A stretch of 64,000 nt of DNA from Symploca sp. SIO2E9 (GTDB taxonomy: Bacteria > Cyanobacteriota > Cyanobacteriia > Cyanobacteriales > Coleofasciculaceae): positions 62,588-126,587 of the forward strand of contig JAAHGS010000018.1 of NCBI GenBank assembly GCA_010692645.1, written 5' to 3'. The notes below the pieces were generated by a model, which saw nothing but the letters and a program-made list of their open reading frames with translations, did not search any database and had not been told where the DNA came from. Positions 8,122 to 16,497 of the stretch are shown in pieces. Both the position numbers and the translations under genes were made by a program. How positions within the stretch are numbered: the stretch's first letter is position 1; the number at the start of each line of letters is the position of its first letter.

Positions 8122-9513
8122 TTAAGGAAGAACAAGCTCTGGAGAAGATGAACTGTCTATCTTTCCTGATTTAACTAAAGCCTGATACATCATAGCAGCC
8201 ACCTCGCGGCGTGTAGCAGGCTGATTTGGTCTGAGCAATTCCTGGTTAGGGTCGTTAGCGATTAGACCTCCTTGAACTGCAGCTGCAACTTTAGGGATTG
8301 CCCAATCAGGTATCTGTTCTTTATCTTTGTAAGTCTCTAGAGCTTGCTCTGCTAGAGAAGATTGTTCTAGATTAAGACCACTTACTAGGGCAACTAAAAC
8401 CTGTAAACGAGGTACTTGTTGATCTGGTTTGAAGACATCGCCTGGATAACCGCTTAAAAATCCTTTCTTGTATGCACCTTGGATCTCTTCATTAGCCCAA
8501 TAGTCTTCAGAGGTTATATCCTCGAAATCAATCGCCTCACGTCGCTCTTGTTGCTCAACAAATAGTTTTTCTAGCTGAGCAGCTAATTGGGCCCTTGTCA
8601 CTGGCTCATTAGGTTTGAATGTACCACCAGGATAGCCACCGATAATACCTTGTTGGGCTAGGGTTCTAATGAAAAGACGTGCCCAATCGTCCTCAGGAAC
8701 ATCTGAAAATTCAACTGGAGCGGCAGGAGTTTGTTGTAATGGTGTTGAAGGAGTAGTCTCCGAGGGTGATGCCTCTAGTGCAGGGCTGGGACTGACAGCT
8801 ACATCCGGTGAGGGGGATGCCTCTAGTGCAGGGCTGGGACTGACAGCTACATCCGGTGAGGGGGATGCCTCTAGTTCAGGGCTGGGACTTACAGCTACAT
8901 CCGGTGAGGGGGATGCCTCTAGTTCAGGGCTGGGACTTACAGCTACCTCAGGTGAGGGGGATGCCTCTAGTTCAGGGCTAGGACTTACAGCTACCTCAGG
9001 TGAGGGGGATGCCTCTAGTTCAGGGCTGGGACTTACAGCTACATCCGGTGAGGGGGATGCCTCTAGTTCAGGGCTGGGACTGACAACTACATCCGGTGAG
9101 GGGGATGCCTCCAGTTCCGGGCTGGGACTGACAGCTACCTCAGGTGAGGGCAATACAACGGCATTGGGGCGTGGTCTAGCATTTATCCTAGGTGGTAGTA
9201 ACTCCCTAGGAGTAGGCTTACTAGTAACCCTAGCATCAGGTAATGGCAATACACCTAAACCAGGTCTGGGACTAACAGTAGCATCAGGCGATAGTAACAA
9301 ATCAACACCAGAAGGTTTCCTTTCTGGGGCTGATGTTGTTTCCTCCGAAATTAGCTCCAAGTCTCCGAAGCTAAACAAGTCAGTTTTTCTTCCGATTGCC
9401 CAGTAGAAGATGTATCCGATAGTTGCGAAAGCCACAAGAATCGCAATCCACTCATCCCGATCAAGGGATGATCCTTGAGGTGGTGGCGGGTCGGAATTAG
9501 GATGATTTGACAT
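8122..9513 (-). CDS. S-layer homology domain protein with Pro/Ser repeat stalk
   Basis: The protein has about 463 residues from ATG 9513 (an in-frame TTG sits two codons upstream). A single membrane segment near the N-terminus (WIAILVAFATIGYIFYWAIG) anchors it. A long stalk of 16-residue repeats of the type VSPSPELEASPSPDVA follows. The C-terminal 170 residues hold three SLH motifs, starting 'FSDVPEDDWARLF', 'FEDITSEDYWANEE' and 'YKDKEQIPDWAI'. SLH domains bind pyruvylated or other wall polymers, so the protein likely links the inner membrane to peptidoglycan through the stalk. It is divergent from the downstream kinase gene; a functional link is only inferred. Confidence 0.88.
   Translation of the reverse strand: MSNHPNSDPPPPQGSSLDRDEWIAILVAFATIGYIFYWAIGRKTDLFSFGDLELISEETTSAPERKPSGVDLLLSPDATVSPRPGLGVLPLPDARVTSKPTPRELLPPRINARPRPNAVVLPSPEVAVSPSPELEASPSPDVVVSPSPELEASPSPDVAVSPSPELEASPSPEVAVSPSPELEASPSPEVAVSPSPELEASPSPDVAVSPSPELEASPSPDVAVSPSPALEASPSPDVAVSPSPALEASPSETTPSTPLQQTPAAPVEFSDVPEDDWARLFIRTLAQQGIIGGYPGGTFKPNEPVTRAQLAAQLEKLFVEQQERREAIDFEDITSEDYWANEEIQGAYKKGFLSGYPGDVFKPDQQVPRLQVLVALVSGLNLEQSSLAEQALETYKDKEQIPDWAIPKVAAAVQGGLIANDPNQELLRPNQPATRREVAAMMYQALVKSGKIDSSSSPELVLP
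8764..9147. repeat. 48-bp in-gene tandem repeat, about 8 copies
   Basis: A 48-bp unit (starting GGTGAGGGGGATGCCTCTAG) repeats about eight times inside the SLH gene and encodes the 16-residue stalk. Copies differ by a few bases, mainly A/T choices in GCA or TCA codons. There are no spacers, so this is a minisatellite and not a CRISPR. Copy number is likely to vary between strains. Confidence 0.85.
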
Positions 9514-9719
9514 GACCAATGCTCATATAGCGCCTCCATCTAAAATTAAACCAGAACTTGGCGTCCTCTAAGACTATAATTTTTGGCTTGGTCTTAATTT
9601 AAGGAGTTCAGCTATCTCCACAAGCTACTTACTGAAGTCTAGATTGCTACAGATTGGCTGTCCCCAACAGCTAGACTGAAAACGAGAACTGAAGTTTTAG
9701 AAAAAAAACAGAATTGCTT

Positions 9720-11615
9720 ATGAAACCGACGCTATTGAATAATCGTTATCGCATACTCCAAACACTGGGTTCTGGTGGTTTTGGTCACACTTTCCTTGCC
9801 GAAGATAGTTATCTGCCTTCAGGACGCAAGTGTGTAATCAAGCAACTCAAGCCTGTAACTCATAATTCCCAGGCTTACAAGCTAGTGCAAGAGCGCTTCC
9901 AACGAGAAGCGGCAGTTTTAGAAGAATTAGGAGAAGGACACTCCCAAATTCCTCGATTGTATGCTTACTTCTCAGAAGATGAGAGATTCTATCTAGTACA
10001 AGAATGGATTGAAGGTAATACTCTGACCGAAAAAATCCAGCAGGAGGGCGCTCTAGATCAAACCGAGGTTAAGGAAATTCTCACCAGTTTGTTGTCAACG
10101 CTCGATTATATACACAATCGCCGTATAGTTCATAGAGATATTAAGCCAGATAACATTATTATTCGGCAACGGGATAGATTGCCAGTGCTGATTGATTTTG
10201 GCGCTGTTAAAGAAGCAATTAGCACTGTGATTAACTCCCAAGGTAATTCTACGGCATCAATGGTAATTGGAACCCCTGGGTTTATGTCTGGTGAACAAGC
10301 TGCAGGACGCCCAATCTATGCTAGTGATCTCTACAGTTTAGGTCTGACAGCAATTTTTATGCTGGTGGGCAAACTGCCTCAACAGTTGGAGACAGACGCC
10401 AGCACTGGCGAGATCTTATGGCGTCAGCATGCTACTAGCGTACACTCTCAATTGGCAACGGTTATAGAGAGGGCAATTAGATTTCATCCAGGCGATCGCT
10501 TTACTACTGCTAGAGAAATGCTCCAAGCTTTAAAATCTGCCACTTCAATTTCCGCGATGGACACTGTAGCAGTTGCCCCTGGAAATTTACCAAAAACTGG
10601 CAATAATTCCAACTCACCAGCAAGAAGCCCTTACTCTGATACAACTGTTCCCGTAGGTAAAAATGTTCCCAAGCAAGGCAGAGGGAATAGTCCCTTGATT
10701 ATGGGTGCTTCAATTGCCGGAGGGGTTCTAGCCGCTGCTGTGGCAGTGGGCTTAACCTTAGGTCGTTCTCCTGAGATTTCTGATCCTGTTGCTTCTTCTG
10801 AAACAGCTCCTGTAGAAACAGCTCCCGTAGAAACAACTCCTATAGAGGATACCCCACCTGCTAGATCTTCAGATTCAGATCCACCTTCGACTGAAGTAGT
10901 TCACAAAACTGAAGTACCTCAAAAACAGGTGCCAAGCAATTCCCTGCCTCCCTCCCAGCCAAGCACTAAGCCAAAAACTGAGCCAGAAGCATCAGTACCA
11001 AGTTTGCCTCAAATCTTTTCTAAGCCAGAAGCTCCTAAGCCAGAACCAGAAGAGATAACAGCTTCATTGCCACCAGCTACATCACCTGTACCTGAGCCTG
11101 TTATTGTACCCGAAGCTGTTGTTCCTCCCAAACCTGTTCTTGTTCCTAAACCTGCACCAGAAAATAATAATCAAAATTCCGATATTTCTAAGCCTATTTC
11201 TAAGCCAATTCCTGCCTTTGCTCCAGGAACTCAGAGAAGGGCAGTCGAAGAAATTCTGGGCAATCCCACCAAGTCCTCAAAAGGACTTTGGAATACCCGT
11301 GCCTTACTTTACGAGGATTATATACCAGGTCAAGTAAGCCTGGGATATTTGTTTGACCAGAGTTCTGGGCGTCTTCGCCAAACTGAGGTAACTTTTTCAC
11401 AATCTGCTGGTTTAGAGACAATGTCACAGACATTGGAGAAGATGATGAGTGATAATACCACAGCAGAAATTAAGCAGGGACTTGACGCTATATATCAGCG
11501 CCAGTCCAATCGTTATACGTTCAAGGGCGGGCGAGAAAATCGCTTACAAGGTTTAATTGAACGCAATAAGTATGACCGTATTTACATTGGTATTTGGGAA
11601 GCTGATTTGAAGTAA
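9720..11615 (+). CDS. Serine/threonine protein kinase with transmembrane and C-terminal sensor part
   Basis: The protein has about 631 residues from ATG 9720 (TTG two codons earlier is less likely). The Hanks-type kinase domain covers residues 8-270: glycine loop 'LGSGGFGHTFLAED', catalytic Lys in 'CVIKQLK', catalytic loop HRDIKPDN, DFG as 'DFGAVK', and 'GTPGFMSGEQ'. A transmembrane helix (SIAGGVLAAAVAVGLTLG) follows near residue 340, then about 130 residues rich in Pro, Glu and Lys, and a conserved C-terminal domain beginning 'FAPGTQRRAVEEILGNPTK'. The kinase is cytoplasmic and the tail is probably periplasmic. It is head to head with the SLH protein gene. Confidence 0.93.
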   Translation: MKPTLLNNRYRILQTLGSGGFGHTFLAEDSYLPSGRKCVIKQLKPVTHNSQAYKLVQERFQREAAVLEELGEGHSQIPRLYAYFSEDERFYLVQEWIEGNTLTEKIQQEGALDQTEVKEILTSLLSTLDYIHNRRIVHRDIKPDNIIIRQRDRLPVLIDFGAVKEAISTVINSQGNSTASMVIGTPGFMSGEQAAGRPIYASDLYSLGLTAIFMLVGKLPQQLETDASTGEILWRQHATSVHSQLATVIERAIRFHPGDRFTTAREMLQALKSATSISAMDTVAVAPGNLPKTGNNSNSPARSPYSDTTVPVGKNVPKQGRGNSPLIMGASIAGGVLAAAVAVGLTLGRSPEISDPVASSETAPVETAPVETTPIEDTPPARSSDSDPPSTEVVHKTEVPQKQVPSNSLPPSQPSTKPKTEPEASVPSLPQIFSKPEAPKPEPEEITASLPPATSPVPEPVIVPEAVVPPKPVLVPKPAPENNNQNSDISKPISKPIPAFAPGTQRRAVEEILGNPTKSSKGLWNTRALLYEDYIPGQVSLGYLFDQSSGRLRQTEVTFSQSAGLETMSQTLEKMMSDNTTAEIKQGLDAIYQRQSNRYTFKGGRENRLQGLIERNKYDRIYIGIWEADLK

Positions 11616-11648
11616 GAGCAACTAGCAGCTGGGGAGGGCAATATTTAG

Positions 11649-11744
11649 GGGTGAGCGAAATTTTGCGTGGGATTTGAATTCTCCGCGTCTGGAGCGTCTG
11701 GAGCGTCTGCTTACTTATTTCCCCACGCCTTTTTTCGTTCACCC
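11649..11744. mobile_element. MITE-like element, family D copy 1 (96 bp)
   Basis: Inverted ends GGGTGAGCGAAA and TTTCGTTCACCC extend imperfectly through GCGTGGG/CCCACGC. The core has TGGAGCGTC tandem units. Copies lie at 46100-46201 and 63355-63448. Unlike those two, this copy shows no clear 9-bp target duplication. It sits between the kinase gene and rplL and may act as a convergent barrier. Confidence 0.75.
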
Positions 11745-11765
11745 CCTCACACCCTTTGCTTGCTG

Positions 11766-12167
11766 TTACTTAATACTTACCTTAGCGCCAGCCTCTTCCA
11801 GTTGCTTCTTAGCTTCTTCTGCTGCATCTTTGGCAACAGCTTCTTTAACCGCCTTAGGAGCAGACTCAACCATATCTTTTGCTTCCTTGAGACCAAGACC
11901 AGTCATTGAGCGTACCACCTTGAGGATAGGAATCTTCTTATCAGCTGGAACTTCTTCGAGGACAACATCGAATTCAGTTTTCTCCTCAACTTCTTCAGCT
12001 GGAGCAGCAGCACCACCACCAGCGCCAGGAGCCATCATCATCATGCCTCCAGCCGGAGCAGCAGCACTAACACCAAAGGTTTCTTCAATTTGCTTGACCA
12101 ACTCAGAGGCTTCTAGCAAAGTCAGTGATTTTAGTTTTTCGAGAATTTCGTCAGTTGTAGCAGACAT
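11766..12167 (-). CDS. rplL: 50S ribosomal protein L7/L12
   Basis: The 133-residue stalk protein recruits translation factors to the ribosome. It has an N-terminal dimerisation part ([28 protein letters not shown]), an Ala/Gly/Met hinge ([17 protein letters not shown]) and a C-terminal globular domain with '[20 protein letters not shown]'. AAGGAGTTT stands a proper distance before the ATG. It is the last gene of the minus-strand ribosomal block, 205 bp after rplJ, with a perfect palindrome in that spacer. Confidence 0.98.
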   Translation of the reverse strand: MSATTDEILEKLKSLTLLEASELVKQIEETFGVSAAAPAGGMMMMAPGAGGGAAAPAEEVEEKTEFDVVLEEVPADKKIPILKVVRSMTGLGLKEAKDMVESAPKAVKEAVAKDAAEEAKKQLEEAGAKVSIK

Positions 12168-12222
12168 GGATAAACTCCTTGGAAATGAATTGAATAATGA
12201 ATTTGTTGGTTAGTCAGTGACT

Positions 12223-12244
12223 ATTCACTTTCTAGAAAGTGAAT
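12223..12244 (-). terminator. 22-bp palindrome between rplJ and rplL
   Basis: ATTCACTTTC/GAAAGTGAAT, a perfect 22-bp palindrome centred on CTAG, is followed by only short T stretches. It lies between rplJ and rplL and could be an attenuating hairpin, an mRNA processing site or a protein-binding site that lets L7/L12 be made in excess over L10. The role is inference. Confidence 0.4.
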
Positions 12245-12372
12245 TTTGTGCAACCTATTAAGCTAATCCCGATTTAACTTGCATATCAATAGAAGTACTC
12301 AATAAAAGCACTCAATCCCTGCTCCCAAAGCAGTCTCAACATGCAAATTAGATCTAGATGTGTAGCAACTTA

Positions 12373-12945
12373 TTAGTTACCACCTTCTTCTTCTTTTTTG
12401 GCAGCAAGAGCTTGGAAGCTGCGACCAAGTGAAGCTGGTACCTCATTGATACTGCGACCAAGTGAAGACGGTACTTCATTGATACTGACAGCAAGCTTAG
12501 TTGCCAGAGAATTAATTGCACCAGCAACTTGCGCGATTAGTTCTTCCTTCGATGGCAAGTCGGCAATTGCCTTGACTTGGTCTTGATTCAAGGCTCTACC
12601 TTGCATCACGCCACCGCGAAATTCGGTCTTCTTCGTGGCTTTCTGGAAATCTTGGTAAGCCCTAATCGCACCGCCAATGTCGTCTTTAACCAGCATGAAG
12701 GCTGAGGAACCAGCAAGGAATTCCGTCATCGCTTGCCAGTTTTCATCACCCTCAACGGCACGCCGCATCAAGGTGTTTTTTGTCACCTTGCAAACACTGC
12801 CTGTTGGACGCAAACGATTCCGCAAGTCGGTAATCTCAGCAACAGTCAGCCCTTGATAATCAATGACAATAGCTAGCTGAGACTCACTCAAAACTTGTTT
12901 GAGTCCAGTCACAACTTCTTGTTTGTTTTCAAGTGTCCTACCCAT
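12373..12945 (-). CDS. rplJ: 50S ribosomal protein L10
   Basis: The 190-residue L10 forms the base of the ribosomal stalk and binds L7/L12 dimers with its C-terminal helix. The N-terminal part 'GRTLENKQEVVTGLKQVLSESQLAIVIDYQGLTVAEI' and 'TKNTLMRRAVE' are diagnostic. A very strong Shine-Dalgarno (AAGGAGGTGA) precedes the ATG. Odd feature: the C-terminal helix contains a tandem duplication, SINEVPSSLGR then SINEVPASLGR, from a 33-bp repeat, inserting 11 residues where L7/L12 binds. It is preceded by a leader with a strong hairpin at 13134-13157. Confidence 0.97.
   Translation of the reverse strand: MGRTLENKQEVVTGLKQVLSESQLAIVIDYQGLTVAEITDLRNRLRPTGSVCKVTKNTLMRRAVEGDENWQAMTEFLAGSSAFMLVKDDIGGAIRAYQDFQKATKKTEFRGGVMQGRALNQDQVKAIADLPSKEELIAQVAGAINSLATKLAVSINEVPSSLGRSINEVPASLGRSFQALAAKKEEEGGN
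12419..12484. repeat. 33-bp tandem duplication inside rplJ
   Basis: Two adjacent 33-bp units (12419-12451 and 12452-12484) differ at only a few positions and keep the frame. They encode the doubled SINEVP(S/A)SLGR segment of L10. Confidence 0.9.
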
Positions 12946-13129
12946 TCTTAAATCTCACCTCCTTAGTCGAGTAAATATAGCAATTTACAATTGGGTGTAA
13001 TACACTTTGCCGTTCACTGTTGATTAATCCCCGCCTCCCGCCCCCTAGCTCCTTGTCCAGGATTTATGCATTTCACCAAGATGAAAAATTCAATAATTTG
13101 CTGCCCTCAATATCCGTCGATACACTAAA

Positions 13130-13345
13130 ACAAAACCCCGGACACTATGCCGGGGTTGCGCTTTGTATCTTCCAACCATGACAATCAAGCTTAGCGCCAG
13201 TGGTAAGACAGATACTCAGGGCATTGACCTCGGCAGGATATTAAGTAACTAAGTAATTTACTCCTGCTTTCTTTAGTACGAGCCTTTGATTACAGCAATG
13301 CGACTAATCGCATCTACTGGTTGGTTTGAGGTTTGGTATTACTCT
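13130..13345 (-). promoter_or_regulatory. rplJL leader with terminator-like hairpin (L10 leader candidate)
   Basis: About 425 bp separate rplA from rplJ. On the minus strand the hairpin AACCCCGG-N8-CCGGGGTT (13134-13157) is followed by TTGTTTTAG, a classic intrinsic terminator about 190 bp before the rplJ start. Structured sequence lies just upstream (13160-13260). In many bacteria free L10 binds its own mRNA leader (L10 leader family), so an attenuator is the natural reading. I cannot match the family consensus by eye. Confidence 0.5.
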
Positions 13346-13369
13346 TATATCTGTGACATCTCCAATTAA

Positions 13370-14086
13370 TTATGCAGCTTCACCAACTTTCATATCGCGT
13401 AGGGCATTGATATCAACTTCAATCGCTGGTCCCATGGTCGCAGATACATATATACTACGCCAAAAACGACCCTTTGCTCCCGAAGGACGGTTGCGATCAA
13501 TAGTTTCTTGCAAGGCTTTGAGATTAACTAGCAAGTCTTCAGCAGGAAAGGATGCCTTGCCAAACAACACATGAACGATACCGGTTCGATCCGCGCGAAA
13601 CTCTCGCTTACCAGCCTTGACTTCTTGAATGGCAGCCTCGACATCAAAAGTCACTGTTCCTCCTTTGGGAGAGGGCATCAAACCCCTCGGACCTAGAAGA
13701 CGTCCCAATTTTGCTACCTGCGGCATCATATCTGGCGTGGCAATCAACCGGTCAAAATCCATCATTCCCTTTTGGATTTCCTCAATTAAATCCTCGCTCC
13801 CAACCACATCAGCACCAGCATTACTGGCTTCAGTGACCTTTTCCCCTCTGGCAATTACGGCAATGCGCACTGTTTGACCAGTTCCCTTGGGAAGCGCTAC
13901 AGTTGTCCGCAACTGTTGATCTGTATATTTCGGGTCAATTCCCAAGCGGATATGCACTTCAGCTGATTCGGGAAATTTGGCTGTGGCTGTTTCTTTGAGG
14001 AGTTTAAGTGCCTCTATGGGTTCGTAGGGTCGTTGTTCGACATTATTTTGCAGTTCCTGCAATCGGCGTGATATTTTTTTAACCAT
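13370..14086 (-). CDS. rplA: 50S ribosomal protein L1
   Basis: This 238-residue L1 binds 23S rRNA at the L1 stalk and helps release the E-site tRNA. The start '[31 protein letters not shown]' and the motifs '[16 protein letters not shown]', '[19 protein letters not shown]' and '[15 protein letters not shown]' are typical. GGAGATTATAG precedes the ATG. It follows rplK after a 289-bp spacer holding a small palindrome-flanked insertion. Confidence 0.98.
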   Translation of the reverse strand: MVKKISRRLQELQNNVEQRPYEPIEALKLLKETATAKFPESAEVHIRLGIDPKYTDQQLRTTVALPKGTGQTVRIAVIARGEKVTEASNAGADVVGSEDLIEEIQKGMMDFDRLIATPDMMPQVAKLGRLLGPRGLMPSPKGGTVTFDVEAAIQEVKAGKREFRADRTGIVHVLFGKASFPAEDLLVNLKALQETIDRNRPSGAKGRFWRSIYVSATMGPAIEVDINALRDMKVGEAA

Positions 14087-14152
14087 CTATAATCTCCTGG
14101 GGTAGTTAGCGAAGCCTCAACTTCTCCCCCTCTAAGGTTTATAAAGAAGTAA

Positions 14153-14353
14153 GCTGCATCCCACGTCTTTTAAGCGTGGGATGTAGCGTTAAGGCTTTCA
14201 AGCCGCGTTAGATGTTTGGTTGATCCTCGATTGTAGACATACTATCATTATTAAAAGGGTTGGGAGTTCAACCCTAGGCGTAGGAGATGTTAGACAGGCT
14301 GTGCCTGCAATCTCACCCTTGATGCCTGAATCCCACGAATTCAATTCGTGGGA
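14153..14353. mobile_element. Palindrome-flanked miniature element in the rplK-rplA spacer
   Basis: Two strong hairpins bracket about 200 bp: CATCCCACG/CGTGGGATG (stem 14157-14165 with 14175-14183) and TCCCACGAAT/ATTCGTGGGA (14331-14353). Shared TCCCACG/CGTGGGA stems at both ends are the look of a miniature IS200/IS605-type element. No coding frame is kept inside. It lies between two genes that are normally close together. Confidence 0.55.
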
Positions 14354-14375
14354 GTGGCTCAATAATACAAACTTA

Positions 14376-14801
14376 CTAATCAGTGATCGCCACGCCCATA
14401 TTTTTAGCAGTACCTGCCACAATCTTCATTGCCGCCTCTATATCATTAGCATTAAGGTCAGGCATCTTAGTTTGGGCAATTTCTTGCAGTTGGGCGCGAG
14501 TAATTGAACCAACTTTCTGTCTGTTAGGTTCGCTTGCTCCTTTGTCAATACCAGCTGCCTTCTTAATTAGCACTGATGCTGGTGGAGTTTTGAGGATGAA
14601 GGTAAAGCTACGATCCTCAAAAACAGAAATTTCTACGGGTATTACCATCCCAGCTTGTTCTGAGGTTTTGGCGTTGTACTCTTTACAAAACGCCATAATA
14701 TTCACCCCGTGTTGACCCAATGCCGGACCAACTGGAGGAGCTGGGTTAGCTTTACCCGCTGGGAGAGCCAATTTAATGATTGCAACAACTTTTTTCGCCA
14801 T
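14376..14801 (-). CDS. rplK: 50S ribosomal protein L11
   Basis: The 141-residue L11 binds the GTPase-associated centre of 23S rRNA. '[37 protein letters not shown]' and '[21 protein letters not shown]' are diagnostic. It is three bases downstream of nusG in the secE-nusG-rplK-rplA order found across bacteria. Confidence 0.98.
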   Translation of the reverse strand: MAKKVVAIIKLALPAGKANPAPPVGPALGQHGVNIMAFCKEYNAKTSEQAGMVIPVEISVFEDRSFTFILKTPPASVLIKKAAGIDKGASEPNRQKVGSITRAQLQEIAQTKMPDLNANDIEAAMKIVAGTAKNMGVAITD

Positions 14802-14803
14802 CT

Positions 14804-15421
14804 CTAGCTTGTTTTTTCAACCTGATTGAATTCCAATTCCACTGGTGTATCTCTGCCAAAAATTGAGAGTAAAGCTTTCAATTTACTGCGTTCGGGGCTA
14901 ACTTCGATGACCTCTCCCTCAAAATCTTTAAATGGACCAGATAGAACCACAATTTTGTCACCTGTTGCCATATCAACCTTGACAATTGGTTCTTGCTCCT
15001 GGGATTGCTTAAAGATTCTATCTACTTCTCCTGGACTCAGCGGCATTGGTTTAACATGTCCTCGGCCCCGCCCATAGTGGCGTTTCTGTTCTGCACCAAC
15101 GAAGTTAATAACATTTGGGGTGTTTTTGACAACCTGCCAGGCGTTATCGTCCATTACCATTTGGATTAAAACATAGCCTGGAAAGACTTTTTCTTCAGTG
15201 TGTTGCCGAGAACCATCCTTGCGAATCTTCACCGTTGGCGTTTGCGGAATCTGTACTCTTAAAATCCGATCAGCTACATCCAAGGTGTGAATACGCTGTT
15301 CGAGATTAGCTTTGACCCGCTTTTCACATCCAGAAGCAACTTGAACAGCATACCAACGAGGTTTTGGTCTCTCTTCTGACTCTGGCTCACCATTATACGG
15401 TTCATCTGCTGCAAAACTCAT
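14804..15421 (-). CDS. nusG: Transcription termination/antitermination protein NusG
   Basis: About 205 residues from the ATG at 15421, which overlaps the secE stop as TGATG; a GTG 24 bases upstream would extend it inside secE. The N-terminal NGN domain carries '[22 protein letters not shown]' and '[31 protein letters not shown]'. The C-terminal KOW domain is '[21 protein letters not shown]'. NusG binds the RNA polymerase clamp and links transcription with Rho or the ribosome. Translation is probably coupled to secE. Confidence 0.97.
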   Translation of the reverse strand: MSFAADEPYNGEPESEERPKPRWYAVQVASGCEKRVKANLEQRIHTLDVADRILRVQIPQTPTVKIRKDGSRQHTEEKVFPGYVLIQMVMDDNAWQVVKNTPNVINFVGAEQKRHYGRGRGHVKPMPLSPGEVDRIFKQSQEQEPIVKVDMATGDKIVVLSGPFKDFEGEVIEVSPERSKLKALLSIFGRDTPVELEFNQVEKTS

Positions 15422-15648
15422 CAGAACACCTGCTTCGATAGCCACGCAAATAGGTTGTCAACCAAGTAAATTGTAGTTGCAGAAAGTATTACCATCAGTA
15501 ATACGGCAGCTGATTCGCTAATTAGCTGCTGCCGACTTGGCCAAACTACTTTACTGAGTTCTTCCTTGGTTTCTTGAAGAAACTTGATTAAGTTAAACCC
15601 AGAAGCAGTTTCTTTATTCTCAGCTTCCGCTTTAGTTTTCTTTGCCAC
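15421..15648 (-). CDS. secE: Preprotein translocase subunit SecE
   Basis: The 75-residue small essential subunit of the SecYEG channel has a charged N-terminus, an amphipathic helix 'LIKFLQETKEELSKVVWPSRQQLISES' with the conserved VVWPSR, and one transmembrane helix (AAVLLMVILSATTIYLVDNLFAWL). It overlaps nusG by one base and follows tRNA-Trp, the usual cyanobacterial order. Confidence 0.96.
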   Translation of the reverse strand: MAKKTKAEAENKETASGFNLIKFLQETKEELSKVVWPSRQQLISESAAVLLMVILSATTIYLVDNLFAWLSKQVF

Positions 15649-15831
15649 AACTGTTCAATTCTCCCATCAATGCAGCCGAAATCCCTTTCTCCGGCGGTAG
15701 TAGGAATTGAGGAGTAGAAGATTTGAAGCACTCACTACCCCCTAGTAACTACTGATAACTACTCTGCTTAGAGCTTGGAACCGTTCAGAACTGAGGGCAT
15801 GCTTAACCACCAAAGCCCCACTAGTTAAGAG

Positions 15832-15904
15832 CGCGCCCTGGAGGACTTGAACCCCCGACATCAGGTTTTGGAGACCTGCGTTCTACCAACTGAACTAAGA
15901 GCGC
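15832..15904 (-). tRNA. trnW: tRNA-Trp (CCA)
   Basis: A 73-nt cloverleaf on the minus strand: acceptor GCGCTCT/AGGGCGC, D-arm with AGTTGGTAG, anticodon loop CTCCAAA (anticodon CCA) and T-arm GGGGGTTCAAGTCCTCC. The 3' CCA is not encoded. It sits between rplS and secE and likely shares the block's transcript. Confidence 0.95.
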
Positions 15905-15999
15905 ACGTTTCACGTTCGGCGGCAGGTTTGCCACTCTCACCTTATTAATCCTAACGCAATGAGGGCATTATTACCAAACCGAAGTTTTGCTCCTTAATC

Positions 16000-16362
16000 T
16001 TAACGACCACGGTCAAAACGCTGTTTAATACGAGTAGCTTTACCAACACGATCGCGCAAGTAATAAAGCTTCGCCCTACGCACTTTACCTCTACGAATTA
16101 TTTTAATACTGGCAACTCTAGGGGAATGGAGTAAAAACACCCTCTCCACACCCACGCCTTGGAAAATGCGACGCACGGTAATAGTTTCGTTGATACCGCC
16201 ATTACGCATAGCAATCACGGTACCTTCATAGGGCTGTACCCGCTCCTTGCCACCTTCTCGAATACGCACCCCAACTTTAACTGTGTCACCGACATAGATT
16301 GCCGGCAATTTTGATTTTAGTTGTTCCGCTTCAATGGAGCGAATAATTTCTTGACCCTTCAT
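16000..16362 (-). CDS. rplS: 50S ribosomal protein L19
   Basis: The 120-residue L19 lies at the 30S-50S interface. '[55 protein letters not shown]' and '[20 protein letters not shown]' identify it. The ATG at 16362 has GAAAGATG close by. Upstream on the same strand the iscB gene and its hairpin lie in what would have been the rplS promoter region, so rplS may now depend on sequence between 16363 and 16460. Confidence 0.97.
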   Translation of the reverse strand: MKGQEIIRSIEAEQLKSKLPAIYVGDTVKVGVRIREGGKERVQPYEGTVIAMRNGGINETITVRRIFQGVGVERVFLLHSPRVASIKIIRRGKVRRAKLYYLRDRVGKATRIKQRFDRGR

Positions 16363-16459
16363 CTTTCTTCCCCCGTGGAGACCCTCGTTATAATCAGCGC
16401 GGACGTATCGAACCTTAGGTGAGTACCGCGCATTGATTTAACGGTGGGAGGAAACGGGG

Positions 16460-16495
16460 GATATTTTACGGGGTTCAATACCCCTAAAATATCCA
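16460..16495 (-). terminator. Long hairpin just after iscB
   Basis: GGATATTTTA(C)GGGG and CCCC-TAAAATATCC pair almost perfectly around a seven-base loop, starting three bases after the iscB stop. It may be the transcript end of iscB, the palindromic right end of its element, or both. Confidence 0.55.
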
Positions 16496-16497
16496 AA

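Noticed and set aside
8669-9406. Long plus-strand frame (245 codons) opposite the SLH gene
   Set aside because: It is open only because the 48-bp repeat lacks stops on both strands. The product is a Gly/Ser repeat with no domain, and the SLH frame has clear domains.
11674-12213. Plus-strand frame opposite rplL
   Set aside because: Ser/Ala-rich shadow of the L7/L12 hinge. It starts inside a MITE.
14220-14300. tRNA-like words (GGGAGTTCAACCC)
   Set aside because: Only a T-arm-like stem is present. No acceptor or anticodon arm can be drawn.
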